Of a stretch of DNA of 64,000 nucleotides, positions 8,351 through 16,300 are shown piece by piece. The translations under genes and the position numbers were made by a program. Positions within the stretch are counted from its first letter, which is position 1, and each line of letters opens with the position of its first letter. Under the pieces are notes generated by a model that saw nothing but the letters and a program-made list of their open reading frames with translations, made no database searches and had not been told where the DNA came from. Source of the stretch: Paraburkholderia phenazinium (GTDB lineage Bacteria > Pseudomonadota > Gammaproteobacteria > Burkholderiales > Burkholderiaceae); assembly GCF_900142845.1 (NCBI RefSeq), contig NZ_FSRU01000001.1, positions 3,162,001 to 3,226,000 of the forward strand. Reading direction: 5' to 3'.

Positions 8351-8452
8351 CTAAGACACCTTTGCCGCCGTCACCGTCACCTCGACCAGCCAGCCGGGTT
8401 CGACGAATCGCACAGTCAGGGCCACCAGCGCGGCGTAGTTGCGACGTTGCAG
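8351..8452 (-). pseudogene. C-terminal remnant of a RidA/YjgF-family protein
   Basis: Directly downstream of dmeF, in another frame, about 33 codons end at a TAG (8351-8353). They resemble the conserved end of RidA-family proteins: YAALVALTVRFVEPGWLVEV then TVTAAKV, where the family has a V-x-x-LV-x-P-x-WLVEIE-x-A pattern. No N-terminal part is present because dmeF occupies that DNA. It is probably the tail of a gene cut off by the event that placed dmeF here. Confidence 0.4.
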
Positions 8453-8453
8453 T

Positions 8454-9476
8454 TCACGCCATCGCATTCGCGAGCTGGACCTCGACCGTAACATGCGACA
8501 GTCCCTTGAAGCGCTCGAGCACCGCATGATAGAAACGGGAATCCCGCTGTGACTCGCTGGTCGCCACAGACACAACCGCGCTCATGTGACCTGGGCCCAC
8601 CCGCCACACATGCAGGTCGATCACCTTGTCGCCACCGTCTTCGATAGCATGGCGGACGTTCTCCGCCATGCGCCGGTCCGGATTGATGTCGAGCAGGATT
8701 GCACCGGTGTCGCGCATCAGCCCATACGACCAGTTTGCAATCACCAGAGCGCCAATGACGCCCGCGAGCGGGTCCATCCAGAGCCAACCGAACGCACGCG
8801 CCAGGACGAGCCCCAGGATTGCCAACACGGAGACTGCTGCATCGGCCATGACGTGGATGTAGGCCGAGCGGATATTGTGGTCCCGGGTCGCGGCGTCGTG
8901 GGCGTCATGGGCGTGGTCGTGCTCATCGGATTCGACCTCATGCTCATGCCCGTCATCACCATGAGCATGATCGTGGCCATGAGCATGGCTATGCCCGTGG
9001 CTATGCCCATGATGGTGGCCGCTCAGCAGCCACACACTCGCCAGATTGACGAGCAGTCCGACAACCGCGATGGGAATCGCCTCGCCGAAATGAATCGGCA
9101 CAGGCGACAGAAAGCGCGCCACTGCCTCATACCCTATCAGCACGGCGATCATGGCCAGCACGATGGCACTGGTGAAGCCGGCCAGGTCGCCCAGCTTGCC
9201 GGTGCCGAACACGAAGCGGGAATCGGCGGCATGCTTGCGCGCATAGGTATAGGCGAGGGCGGCAATCAGCATCGCGCCCGCATGCGTCGACATGTGCAGA
9301 CCGTCGGCGACCAGCGCCAGCGACCCGAACATACTGCCGCCGACGATTTCAACCAGCATCATCGCGCTGCACAGCGCGATGACCGCCCATGTTCTGCGCT
9401 CGTTCTGCTCATGGGCCGCGCCCAGAAAGATATGGTCGTGGCCCGCCCCAAACGCAGCGTCTTCGAAATCACTCAT
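8454..9476 (-). CDS. dmeF: cation diffusion facilitator, nickel/cobalt efflux (DmeF-like)
   Basis: 340 residues from the ATG at 9476. This is a CDF transporter with six membrane segments. The metal-site motifs are visible: HxxxD-type residues in TM2 (VADGLHMSTHA, D58/H61/H65) and in TM5 (HVMADA, H208/D212). A very histidine-rich cytoplasmic loop (residues 154-200, HHHGHSHGHSHAHGHDH onward) separates TM4 and TM5. CDF proteins export divalent metals in exchange for protons. Pairing with an RcnR-type repressor 8 bp upstream matches the dmeRF operons of rhizobia, which give cobalt and nickel resistance. Zinc export is a less likely alternative. The 3' end abuts a RidA-family remnant. Confidence 0.88.
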   Translation of the reverse strand: MSDFEDAAFGAGHDHIFLGAAHEQNERRTWAVIALCSAMMLVEIVGGSMFGSLALVADGLHMSTHAGAMLIAALAYTYARKHAADSRFVFGTGKLGDLAGFTSAIVLAMIAVLIGYEAVARFLSPVPIHFGEAIPIAVVGLLVNLASVWLLSGHHHGHSHGHSHAHGHDHAHGDDGHEHEVESDEHDHAHDAHDAATRDHNIRSAYIHVMADAAVSVLAILGLVLARAFGWLWMDPLAGVIGALVIANWSYGLMRDTGAILLDINPDRRMAENVRHAIEDGGDKVIDLHVWRVGPGHMSAVVSVATSESQRDSRFYHAVLERFKGLSHVTVEVQLANAMA

Positions 9477-9484
9477 GGTTTGCT

Positions 9485-9760
9485 CTACTTGAAATAGCTG
9501 TGCACGACTTCGATGAGCTGGTCCGTCGCACTGACGCCCGGCTCCTTGTGGGATTCGGCGTCGACGAGATGAGAGCGGATATGGTCTTCGAGCACGACGG
9601 CCAGCAGGCCGTTCATCGCCCCGCGGCAGCCGGCTATCTGCTGCAGCACATCGACGCACTCCCGCTCTTCCTCAAGCGCACGTTCGATGGCCTCCACCTG
9701 CCCCTTGATGCGGCGGACGCGGTTAAGCAGCTTCTGTTTCTCGCGAATGGTATGGCTCAC
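9485..9760 (-). CDS. dmeR: RcnR/CsoR-family nickel/cobalt-responsive repressor (DmeR-like)
   Basis: 91 residues, starting at a GTG at 9760 after a strong GGAGGTGA. It is an all-helical DUF156 repressor. The metal-binding set that defines the RcnR branch is complete: H3, C35, H60 and H64 (SHTIREKQ; ERECVDVL; LEDHIRSHL). CsoR copper sensors and FrmR formaldehyde sensors lack His3 and/or His64. The apo-protein should bind G-tract operators and release them on nickel or cobalt binding, inducing its own operon and dmeF 8 bp downstream. Matching operator DNA lies directly upstream (9771-9822). Confidence 0.9.
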   Translation of the reverse strand: MSHTIREKQKLLNRVRRIKGQVEAIERALEEERECVDVLQQIAGCRGAMNGLLAVVLEDHIRSHLVDAESHKEPGVSATDQLIEVVHSYFK

Positions 9761-9770
9761 TGATCACCTC

Positions 9771-9822
9771 CGATATACCCGGGGGGAGTATATATCAGAT
9801 AGGGGGGAGGGGTATATGATCA
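9771..9822. promoter_or_regulatory. DmeR/RcnR-type G-tract operator
   Basis: TACCCGGGGGGAGTA (9776-9790) matches 12 of 14 defined positions of the RcnR site TACT-G6-N-AGTA. A second G-tract, ATAGGGGGGAGGGGTAT (9799-9815), follows nine bases on. Both lie 16-55 bp upstream of the dmeR start, where a repressor would block the promoter. Confidence 0.65.
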
Positions 9823-9847
9823 GGGCCGCGCAGGCGGTCAGTCGTAA

Positions 9848-9976
9848 TTCAGTCCGCTGCTCGAAGTGCAGGCGTCGCCGTCGCCGCAAACGCTCTCGCT
9901 GCAGCAATACGTGCTCGACAATCGGCATGTGAATCACACCGTGAGCACGCTTGCCGACTACTTATCGCCAACCTAA
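9848..9976 (+). pseudogene. short C-terminal coding remnant, unrecognised
   Basis: A frame open from a TAA at 9845-9847 to a TAA at 9974-9976 reads FSPLLEVQASPSPQTLSLQQ then YVLDNRHVNHTVSTLADYL. It looks protein-like and in-frame but has no start codon. It probably is the tail of a lost gene. The family is unknown and chance cannot be excluded. Confidence 0.25.
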
Positions 9977-10578
9977 CTCCCATACTTCTCCGCAAACTCC
10001 TCCGCACCAAGCGCGCGAAAATCGGCCAACGCCGCGTCGATCTGCTGAGGACTCCAATCCCACCACGCAATCTGCTGCAGACGCTCCGCAACATGCGGCT
10101 CAACCCGGAAGCGCAGCACCCGCGCCGGCACGCCCACGACGATCGCAAACGGCGGCACGTCCTTGGTCACAACGGCTCCCGACCCAACCGCCGCGCCCGT
10201 ACCAATCTTGACGCCCGGCATGACGATGGCGTTATGCCCAAGCCACACGTCATGGCCGATCTCGACCTGATCCTCGGCGCGCCATTTGAATATGCCCGCG
10301 TCGTCGTCGAGAGACAGGCCATAAGAACGCGAGCGATAGGTGAAGTGATGATGCGTCGCGCGCCACGTAGGATGATTGGGCGGATTCACCCGCGCCCCGG
10401 TGGCAATGTTGACGAACTTGCCGATCACCGCATGAGCGATCTGATTGTCGCCCATTGCATAGCCATAATCGCCCATGACCGTTCCGGCAACGTAACTGCG
10501 TGGACCCAGATACGTATAGCGGCCAAAGTCGCTGGCCCGAACCACCGCCGTCGGATGGATCTCCGGATCTTCCGACAT
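9973..10578 (-). CDS. phosphonate-locus hexapeptide acetyltransferase
   Basis: 201 residues from the ATG at 10578 (MSEDPEIHPTAVV). An in-frame ATG at 10629 exists, but family members begin at this position. It is a left-handed beta-helix (hexapeptide repeat) transferase of the type found in phosphonate operons: DYGYAMGDNQIAHAVIGKFV, VNPPNHPTW, HHFTYRSRSYG, IGHDVWLGHNAIVMPGVKIG and the closing AWWDWSPQQID. Such proteins are related to chloramphenicol/aminoalkylphosphonate acetyltransferases and may acetylate an aminophosphonate or pathway intermediate. The gene lies about 100 bp downstream of phnE on the same strand, so it is probably the last gene of the phnDCE transcript. Substrate not shown by the sequence. 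Confidence 0.85.
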   Translation of the reverse strand: MSEDPEIHPTAVVRASDFGRYTYLGPRSYVAGTVMGDYGYAMGDNQIAHAVIGKFVNIATGARVNPPNHPTWRATHHHFTYRSRSYGLSLDDDAGIFKWRAEDQVEIGHDVWLGHNAIVMPGVKIGTGAAVGSGAVVTKDVPPFAIVVGVPARVLRFRVEPHVAERLQQIAWWDWSPQQIDAALADFRALGAEEFAEKYGS

Positions 10579-10680
10579 GACGCGACCTTGCGTCCACGGA
10601 TCCACCGCGACGCCATGATTGATCAACATAGCAGTACGAATTTAAATAATGAGGTATTGAAGATGGCCTTCGCCGCGCAC

Positions 10681-11481
10681 TCACAAAACGAGGCTGCGCA
10701 GCCAGGCAGAAACGCGCTCGGCGCACGCCACCAGCAGGAACGTGGCGATCAGCAGAAACGACACCGTCTGGTACTGGAACAGGTTCATTGCAGTCAGCAA
10801 CTGAAAGCCAATGCCGCCCGCGCCGACAAACCCCAGTACCAGCGAAGAGCGCAGGTTTTCATCGAAGCGGAACAGCCCAATGCCGAGCAGCGACGGCAAC
10901 ACGCCCGGCACCACGGCATGGCTCAACACCTGCAAGCGGCCGGCGCCGGTGAGTGTCAGCGCTTCGACCGGCCCCATGTCCATGTCTTCGATCACTTCCG
11001 CAAACAACCGCCCCAGCATGCCGACCGAGTGCACGGCCAGCGCGAGCGCACCCGGAAACGGTCCGAGCCCGACGGCGGTCACGAACAGCAGCGCCCACAC
11101 CAGATCGGGCACCGCGCGCGTGACGCCGATCAGCGCGCGCGAAACGACATACAAGGGCTTCGCCGGCGTGACATTCGCGGCGGCCAGAATGGCTAGCGGG
11201 AAAGCCAGAATGACCCCGAACACGGTGCCGAAAATCGCCAGGTCGATCGTCTCGAGCACGGGCCAGAGATTCGGCACGAACTGATCGAATGCCGGTGGCA
11301 TGGCGCGCGAAATGATGTCGGCCATCCCGTGGGCGCCGGTCACCAGGTCCTGCGGACGCGCCTGCACAACGATCCACGCCTGCACGAACAGCGCAAGCGC
11401 GACGACGATCACGCACACCGTCCAGAATGGGCGTGCGCCCGGCGAGCCGGTCGGCGCGCGCATTGCCAGAGCCTTGTTCAT
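10681..11481 (-). CDS. phnE: phosphonate ABC transporter permease PhnE
   Basis: 266 residues from the ATG at 11481, whose last bases overlap the phnC stop (ATGA). It is an integral inner-membrane permease with about six hydrophobic segments. The binding-protein-dependent transport loop lies in the C-terminal half (EALTLTGAGRLQVLSHAVVP, then the GIGFQLL region), preceded by RALIGVTRAVPDLVWALLFV. It forms the channel of the PhnCDE phosphonate importer with the ATPase PhnC and binding protein PhnD encoded directly upstream. The overlap implies translational coupling. Only one permease gene is present, as in systems that use a PhnE homodimer. Confidence 0.92.
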   Translation of the reverse strand: MNKALAMRAPTGSPGARPFWTVCVIVVALALFVQAWIVVQARPQDLVTGAHGMADIISRAMPPAFDQFVPNLWPVLETIDLAIFGTVFGVILAFPLAILAAANVTPAKPLYVVSRALIGVTRAVPDLVWALLFVTAVGLGPFPGALALAVHSVGMLGRLFAEVIEDMDMGPVEALTLTGAGRLQVLSHAVVPGVLPSLLGIGLFRFDENLRSSLVLGFVGAGGIGFQLLTAMNLFQYQTVSFLLIATFLLVACAERVSAWLRSLVL

Positions 11482-12338
11482 GAGGCCTCGTCGACGTAGA
11501 GCTGCGCGATCTGCTGGCTGGAGACCTGCGATGCCGGCCGGTCGAATTCCATCCGGCCACGCCGCAAGCCAACCAGCCTGTCGGCATAACGCGCCGCCAG
11601 TTCGGGCTGGTGCAGGACGCAGACCACGGCAAGGCCGTCTTCGGTGGCGAGGCGGCGCAACAGCCGCATGACTTCGTCGGCGGCTTCGGGGTCGAGGCTC
11701 GCTACCGGCTCGTCGGCGAGCAATACATGCGGACGTTGCGCGAGCGCGCGTGCGACCGCCACCCGCTGCGCCTGTCCGCCCGAGAGCGTGCCGGCGCGCT
11801 GGCCGGCCAGATGCAGCAGGCCGACTTCGTCCAGATACGCGCGGGCCGGTTCGATTTCCTCGCGCGGCACGCGTCCCAGCGCGGTCCCCAAGGTCCGATG
11901 ACGCCCCAGCGTGCCGCAGCACACATTAGCCAGCACGCTGCGGCGCTTGACGAGATTGGCGTTCTGCGAAATCAGCGCAAGCGGCAGACGCGCCCGGCGC
12001 AGAGCCTTGCCCGAGAGCGCGGCCAGATCGCGTCCGGCGACCTCGACCGAGCCGGACGTCGGCCGGTTCAGTCCGACCACGCACTTCATGAAGGTCGACT
12101 TGCCGCTGCCGTTGCTACCCAGCACCACCACCATCTCGCCGCCGCTGACCGAGACATTGAAATCGCGCAGCGCGGTATGACCGTTCGCGTAACGCATCGT
12201 CAGGTCGTGGACGGCCAGTTTCTCGCCGGGAGCCAGCGTGGTGCGCGGCGCCATCGCGCGTGAGCTGGACCCTGCGACGCCGAATGCGGCCGCGGGGTCC
12301 AGCGGCAGATCGCCGGATGCGCTGATCGAGGTATTCAC
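11478..12338 (-). CDS. phnC: phosphonate ABC transporter ATP-binding protein PhnC
   Basis: 286 residues. Walker A is GSNGSGKST (near residue 76), signature LSGGQAQRVA, Walker B VLLADEP with the following D-loop SLDPEA, and switch His in VLHQPEL. This is a complete ABC ATPase. About 40 extra N-terminal residues (low complexity, Ala/Ser-rich) precede the usual domain start at KLAVHDLTMRY. The start overlaps the phnD stop by 4 bp (ATGA), so translation is probably coupled. It energises phosphonate uptake with PhnD and PhnE. A later start near residue 29 (MAPRTTLAPG) cannot be excluded. Confidence 0.92.
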   Translation of the reverse strand: MNTSISASGDLPLDPAAAFGVAGSSSRAMAPRTTLAPGEKLAVHDLTMRYANGHTALRDFNVSVSGGEMVVVLGSNGSGKSTFMKCVVGLNRPTSGSVEVAGRDLAALSGKALRRARLPLALISQNANLVKRRSVLANVCCGTLGRHRTLGTALGRVPREEIEPARAYLDEVGLLHLAGQRAGTLSGGQAQRVAVARALAQRPHVLLADEPVASLDPEAADEVMRLLRRLATEDGLAVVCVLHQPELAARYADRLVGLRRGRMEFDRPASQVSSQQIAQLYVDEAS

Positions 12339-13234
12339 AGTTTTGCCAGATCGATATGGAGCGTGGACACCAGATCGCGAATCTGGTTGTAGGCGGCATC
12401 CGATTGCGGCACCGTCTTCAGTTCCGGGTTTTCGTTCGACGCCAGGAACTTCTGATCGGCCTCCGGCAATTGATGCAGATCGAGCGAACTCAGCACGCTA
12501 GCCAAACGGGCCTTGAAATCAGCGGGCAAATCGGCGCGCACGGCCAGCGGATCGAGCGGAATGGGCTGCGACTGCCACAGCGTCACGTAAGCGGCGGGAT
12601 CGTACTCGTTGTGCAGCTTGGCGCTGGCGATTTCTTCGCTGTTCAGTTCGCCCGCGTCGACCTTGTGGTTGCGCAACGCCTCGAACGATGCCGTGTGGCT
12701 GCCCGCATAGATGGCCTTGATGCCCTTGTCGGGGTCCACACCGTTTTTGCTCAGACCATAAGCCGGAAACAGATGGCCCGAAGTGGAAGCCGGATCGGCG
12801 TACGCGAAGGAGCGACCGTTGGTGTCGGCGAGCGTCTTGATGCCCGAGCCGGGCCACGTGACGATGGACGCGTAATAGGTAGCCGGCTTGCCCTGCTCGC
12901 CGGCGAACGTCGCCACGGCCTCGGCATGCGCGACCTGATGGGCGAGCACGTAGCCGAGCGGGCCGAATTGGCCGAATTCGAGCTTGTTGTTGCGCATCGC
13001 CTCGATCTCGGCGTTATAGCTGGTTGCCACATAAAGCTGTACCGTGCAGCCGAGCTTGTCGCCGATCATCTTGGCGAGGTCCGTGTAAACCGGCAGCATG
13101 CGTTGCGCCGATTCGTACGGTTCGACGCCGAAGCGAACCACGCCGTTGTTCGGGCAGGTGCTGTCTGCATGTGCCGCGCCGGAGGCGAGACCCGCCGCAA
13201 ACGCCAGGACTGCGAAAACTTTGGATACCTTCAT
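12335..13234 (-). CDS. phnD: phosphonate ABC transporter periplasmic binding protein PhnD
   Basis: 299 residues with a clear signal peptide (MKVSKVFAVLAFAAGLASGA, cleavage after AHA). The mature protein is a PhnD-type binding protein: RFGVEPYESAQRMLPVYTDL, the EFGQFGPLGYVLA motif, and the DPASTSGHLFPAYGL phosphonate/phosphate-binding Ser-Thr-Ser loop. It captures phosphonates in the periplasm for PhnC/PhnE, encoded directly downstream with 4-bp overlaps. The transcript probably starts in the 229-bp gap upstream, where a palindrome shared with the phnM promoter region is found. Confidence 0.93.
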   Translation of the reverse strand: MKVSKVFAVLAFAAGLASGAAHADSTCPNNGVVRFGVEPYESAQRMLPVYTDLAKMIGDKLGCTVQLYVATSYNAEIEAMRNNKLEFGQFGPLGYVLAHQVAHAEAVATFAGEQGKPATYYASIVTWPGSGIKTLADTNGRSFAYADPASTSGHLFPAYGLSKNGVDPDKGIKAIYAGSHTASFEALRNHKVDAGELNSEEIASAKLHNEYDPAAYVTLWQSQPIPLDPLAVRADLPADFKARLASVLSSLDLHQLPEADQKFLASNENPELKTVPQSDAAYNQIRDLVSTLHIDLAKL

Positions 13235-13381
13235 ATTGTCCTCAAGTCATGTTTAAAGCGTAGCGTGCGATTCAACGACGTTTTCCCGCTTCCGCGCGAA
13301 CCGGCCCGTGACGGCGGTCGGCGCGGCCCTGCTGTCCAACCTGGCGCATTCTAGAAATCGCATGTGACACATCCATGTCTA

Positions 13382-13399
13382 CATGGAGACGTCTAGATG
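13382..13399. promoter_or_regulatory. palindromic operator upstream of phnD
   Basis: CATGGAGACGTCTAGATG is an imperfect dyad. Its right half is identical to the right half of the site at 14731-14748 upstream of phnM (ACGTCTAGATG). The distance to the phnD start is about 150 bp. A shared phosphonate-responsive regulator is likely; none is encoded in the locus. Confidence 0.5.
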
Positions 13400-13463
13400 A
13401 ATGGAATGCCGTTGCGCTACCTGACTGCCCTGCCCGTGTGCATGATTCGCCGCATGACGCGCT

Positions 13464-14597
13464 TCAAACGACGCGCTCGCCGGCGCGCCAGGTTTCGCGC
13501 GGTACGGGCAGCACATCGTGCATCCGCACGCGCACAAAGTCGGCCCGCAAGCCGGGCTCGATCGCACCGCGGTCGTGCAGTCCCGCTGCGCGAGCCGGTT
13601 CCGCGGATACGGTTGTCATGGCGCGCGGGAGCGTCCAGCCGGCCTTGTCGACGAGCTCAAACGCCGCCGTCAGCAGACTCGAAGGCACGTAGTCAGACGA
13701 AAGGATGTCGAGCAAGCCGGCCTGCGCGAGTTCGAGTGCGGAGACGTTGCCCGAGTGCGAGCCGCCCCGCACGATGTTGGGCGCGCCCATGATCGTCGCG
13801 ATGCCGTGCTCGCGCGCGGCTTGCGCGGCGACACGGGTGGTTGGGAATTCGGCCAGCGCGACGCCTTCGGCGGCCGCCTGTTCGACGTGCTCGACCACCG
13901 TATCGTCATGGCTCGCCACCGGAATGCCGAGTTCGACGCAACGCGCCACGATGTTTCGGCGGTGCTGATCGGCGTAGCGCTCCTGGCCGTCCGCAAGCTC
14001 GGCCACCACGGCGGCGAAGCGTTCGTCGGTCAGCTTGCCATGGCGTTCCTGCCAGCGGCGCCATTGATTGGCATCGTGCCATTGCCGCTGTCCCGGCGTG
14101 TGATCCATGACGGAAACAAGCCGCAGCAGCGGATGCGCGTAAAGCGAATCGAACACCTCGACCACGTCCGGTGCGGCGATTTCGCAGCGCAGGTGCAGGA
14201 AATGTTCGGCACGGAGCAACTCGCTCTGCGACAAGCGCGCGAGTGCCTGCGTGCACTGCGTCTGCAGTTCGCGGTGGTGCATGTCCACGTCGGAGCGCGC
14301 ACCAATTCTGAGCGAATCGAACACGGTGGTAATACCGGCGGCCGCGACCTGCGCATCGTGAATCACAAACGCCGCGTCGATATTCCACCGCACGCCGGGG
14401 CGCGGCGCGAGATGCTTCTCGAGATTGTCCGTGTGCAGTTCGATCAGGCCCGGCAGCAGATAGTCGCCGTCCCAGTCGACGGCATCGCGCGCGGCCGTGC
14501 TGCCGCGTTCGACGTCGCGGATGATCCCGTCTTCGACGCGCACGGTCCCGATAAACTCTTCGTCTCGCGTCACCACGCGAGCGTTACTGATCAACAT
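13464..14597 (-). CDS. phnM: alpha-D-ribose 1-methylphosphonate 5-triphosphate diphosphatase PhnM
   Basis: 377 residues, the usual PhnM length. It belongs to the amidohydrolase superfamily: DYLLPGLIELHTDNLEKHLA (metal-binding His near residue 55), then the AAGITTVFDSL and VSVMDHTPGQRQW segments, GIPVASHDDT, and the NIVRGGSHSGNVSA and LSSDYVPSSLL regions. In the C-P lyase pathway it removes pyrophosphate from the phosphonate triphosphate to give the substrate of PhnJ. The C-P lyase core genes phnGHIJKL are not in this window, so they must be elsewhere if the enzyme has that role. It is followed by phnD after 229 bp. A palindromic operator lies about 135 bp upstream. Confidence 0.92.
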   Translation of the reverse strand: MLISNARVVTRDEEFIGTVRVEDGIIRDVERGSTAARDAVDWDGDYLLPGLIELHTDNLEKHLAPRPGVRWNIDAAFVIHDAQVAAAGITTVFDSLRIGARSDVDMHHRELQTQCTQALARLSQSELLRAEHFLHLRCEIAAPDVVEVFDSLYAHPLLRLVSVMDHTPGQRQWHDANQWRRWQERHGKLTDERFAAVVAELADGQERYADQHRRNIVARCVELGIPVASHDDTVVEHVEQAAAEGVALAEFPTTRVAAQAAREHGIATIMGAPNIVRGGSHSGNVSALELAQAGLLDILSSDYVPSSLLTAAFELVDKAGWTLPRAMTTVSAEPARAAGLHDRGAIEPGLRADFVRVRMHDVLPVPRETWRAGERVV

Positions 14598-14936
14598 CGA
14601 CTGACTCCGTATGCGAATCCGCCCCGCGGAGCGTTGCCGCAGGGCACAGTAATGGCGGTTGCAATTAGCGGCGGCGCGGCGCTCAGAGGCATCCCGATCT
14701 TCCAGAGCACGGTTATCGCGCCCCTAATATCATCTAAACGTCTAGATGTATAGGGATGAACTGATAACGCCGGTAACGCGAGCAATCCACGTCACATTTC
14801 CGTCACGGCTCGCGCACGAAAATGCGCAGGCAGCATGATCATTTGATCCGTTGGGAATGACAACACAATGACATGGGCCGAGAAAGTCGCGCCGCGCATC
14901 GTGAGCGGGCCGCGTCGCCGGCCCGCCGGGTTCAGT
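14598..14936. other. intergenic region between ROK regulator and phnM
   Basis: No gene is seen. It holds the phnM promoter region with the operator at 14731-14748. Confidence 0.6.
14731..14748. promoter_or_regulatory. palindromic operator upstream of phnM
   Basis: CATCTAAACGTCTAGATG is an 18-bp dyad with only one mismatched pair, about 135 bp upstream of the phnM ATG. It shares its right half with the site before phnD. It resembles GntR-type operators in size and symmetry; a MetJ-like AGACGTCT core is a coincidental alternative. Confidence 0.55.
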
Positions 14937-16109
14937 TCAGAACAGGTTGCCGTAGAGCGGCACCGTGGCGGCGCCGAGCGCAGCCGAAATCTCCCGGTTG
15001 GCGCGCCCCTGGTGGAAGGTAAGGCGCCCCGGTCGGCCGTTCATCTCGTACTCGGCCGCCACCTCGCGCGTGCGCGCGAGCAGGCGCTGCAGCAACTCGG
15101 GCGGCAGCAGGCCGTTGACGATGATGTCGGACACGTCGACCACATTGGATACGCCGGCAAGCACCCGGCCCAGGTCGGTGCCGGCCTGTTCGACCCATGC
15201 ATCGAACGCCTCGCTTTGCCTGGCGTGCAGCGCGGCAAGATCGAGTTCCGCGACATGGTCATGCCCAAGCGCATGTGCCAGTCCGCGCAAGGACACCACG
15301 GTTTCGAGGCAGCCGCGTGCGCCGCAGAAGCAAGGCTTGCCCTCTCGATGGGCATTGACGTGGCCGATCTCGCAGCCGTTGCCGGTGAGGCCGCGCACCG
15401 CGCGGCGATTCATCAGCAATGCGCCACCCAGGCCGTTGCCGATAAAAACATGGAGATAGCTGCCGAGGCGCCGGCCATCGCCGAACCAGTATTCGCCGAG
15501 GCCCGCGGCCGTGCCGTTGTTCTCGATATGGATTTCATGGTCGACCAACTGGGACAACGCGTCGCGAAAGCCGAACTCGCGCCACGCAGGGTATTCGGCT
15601 GACTGGCAAACGAGGCCGCGCACGGGGTCGATGGCGCCCATCACCGACACGCCCACGCCTAGCAGTTTGCCGACGCGGCGCGGATGGTCGCGCAAGCCGT
15701 CGTACAGCTTGGCAAGCACTCGCACCGCGCTGGCGGGATCCTCGATCGACAATTGTTGGCGTGCTTCATGAATCACATTGCCGGCCACATCCACCAGCAC
15801 GCCGGTCGCGAACTCGTGGTCGAAGTGCAGGCCGATCGTAGCCGCATAGCCGGGGATGATGCGCAGGCTGCGCACCGGCTGACCGGTGGTCCGTGCTTCG
15901 CGTTCAGCCGCTTCTTCGACGGCGCCCTCCCCGATCAACGCGGTGACGATATTGGTGATCGTCGCGGCGGTCAGGCGCGTAGATGCCGCGATCTCGGCAC
16001 GCCCGATGCCCGGGTCCTGGCGGATGGCTTCGAGCACGAGCGCCCGATTGAGGTCGCGCACACGAGGCCCGTTGAATCCATGCTGATGTCGGGAATGCTT
16101 GATCGACAC
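14937..16109 (-). CDS. ROK-family transcriptional repressor (NagC/XylR-like)
   Basis: 390 residues, the usual length of ROK repressors. Residues 15-80 form a winged HTH (RDLNRALVLEAIRQDPGIGR, IAASTRLTAATITNIVTALI). Residues 85-390 are a ROK sugar-kinase-like domain with the zinc motif GHVNAHREGKPCFCGARGCLE. The catalytic position of ROK kinases (ENDAN) reads ENNGT, so the Asp is lost and the protein should be a regulator, not a kinase. It lies directly downstream of the polyol/tagatose operon on the same strand, 191 bp after the binding-protein gene, and is the most likely controller of it. Candidate operators are the palindromes at 17675-17689 and 22528-22545. The effector is presumably a sugar or sugar phosphate. 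Confidence 0.9.
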   Translation of the reverse strand: MSIKHSRHQHGFNGPRVRDLNRALVLEAIRQDPGIGRAEIAASTRLTAATITNIVTALIGEGAVEEAAEREARTTGQPVRSLRIIPGYAATIGLHFDHEFATGVLVDVAGNVIHEARQQLSIEDPASAVRVLAKLYDGLRDHPRRVGKLLGVGVSVMGAIDPVRGLVCQSAEYPAWREFGFRDALSQLVDHEIHIENNGTAAGLGEYWFGDGRRLGSYLHVFIGNGLGGALLMNRRAVRGLTGNGCEIGHVNAHREGKPCFCGARGCLETVVSLRGLAHALGHDHVAELDLAALHARQSEAFDAWVEQAGTDLGRVLAGVSNVVDVSDIIVNGLLPPELLQRLLARTREVAAEYEMNGRPGRLTFHQGRANREISAALGAATVPLYGNLF

Positions 16110-16177
16110 GCGAATATGCTCCGTTGCAGTTGAGCCCTTCGCGAGCTTGCGCAGTACGAGGGCGGTACGTTTCGGCA

Positions 16178-16192
16178 GGTAGTATACCTACC
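16178..16192. promoter_or_regulatory. possible autoregulatory dyad upstream of the ROK gene
   Basis: GGTAGTATACCTACC is an imperfect dyad 69 bp upstream of the ROK start, in the gap after the binding-protein gene. Position and symmetry suggest a repressor site or promoter element; it does not match the other two palindromes of this operon. Confidence 0.3.
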
Positions 16193-16300
16193 GTCAAGCA
16201 TCGGCACTTCGCCGGTGGTCACGTAGCGGGCGCGGGCTGACAGGCGTCAGCCCGCGCATGCCACTGTCGACCAGTGGCTGACTTCCGCATGACTTCTGCT

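Noticed and set aside
7880..8491. 203-codon frame on the + strand
   Set aside because: No ribosome-binding site at its ATG, Arg/His-rich shadow-like composition, and it overlaps the RidA remnant and dmeF on the other strand.
14731..14748. MetJ box (AGACGTCT-like core)
   Set aside because: Context is phosphonate genes, the symmetry extends to 18 bp with CATCTA arms, and MetJ is a gammaproteobacterial regulator.
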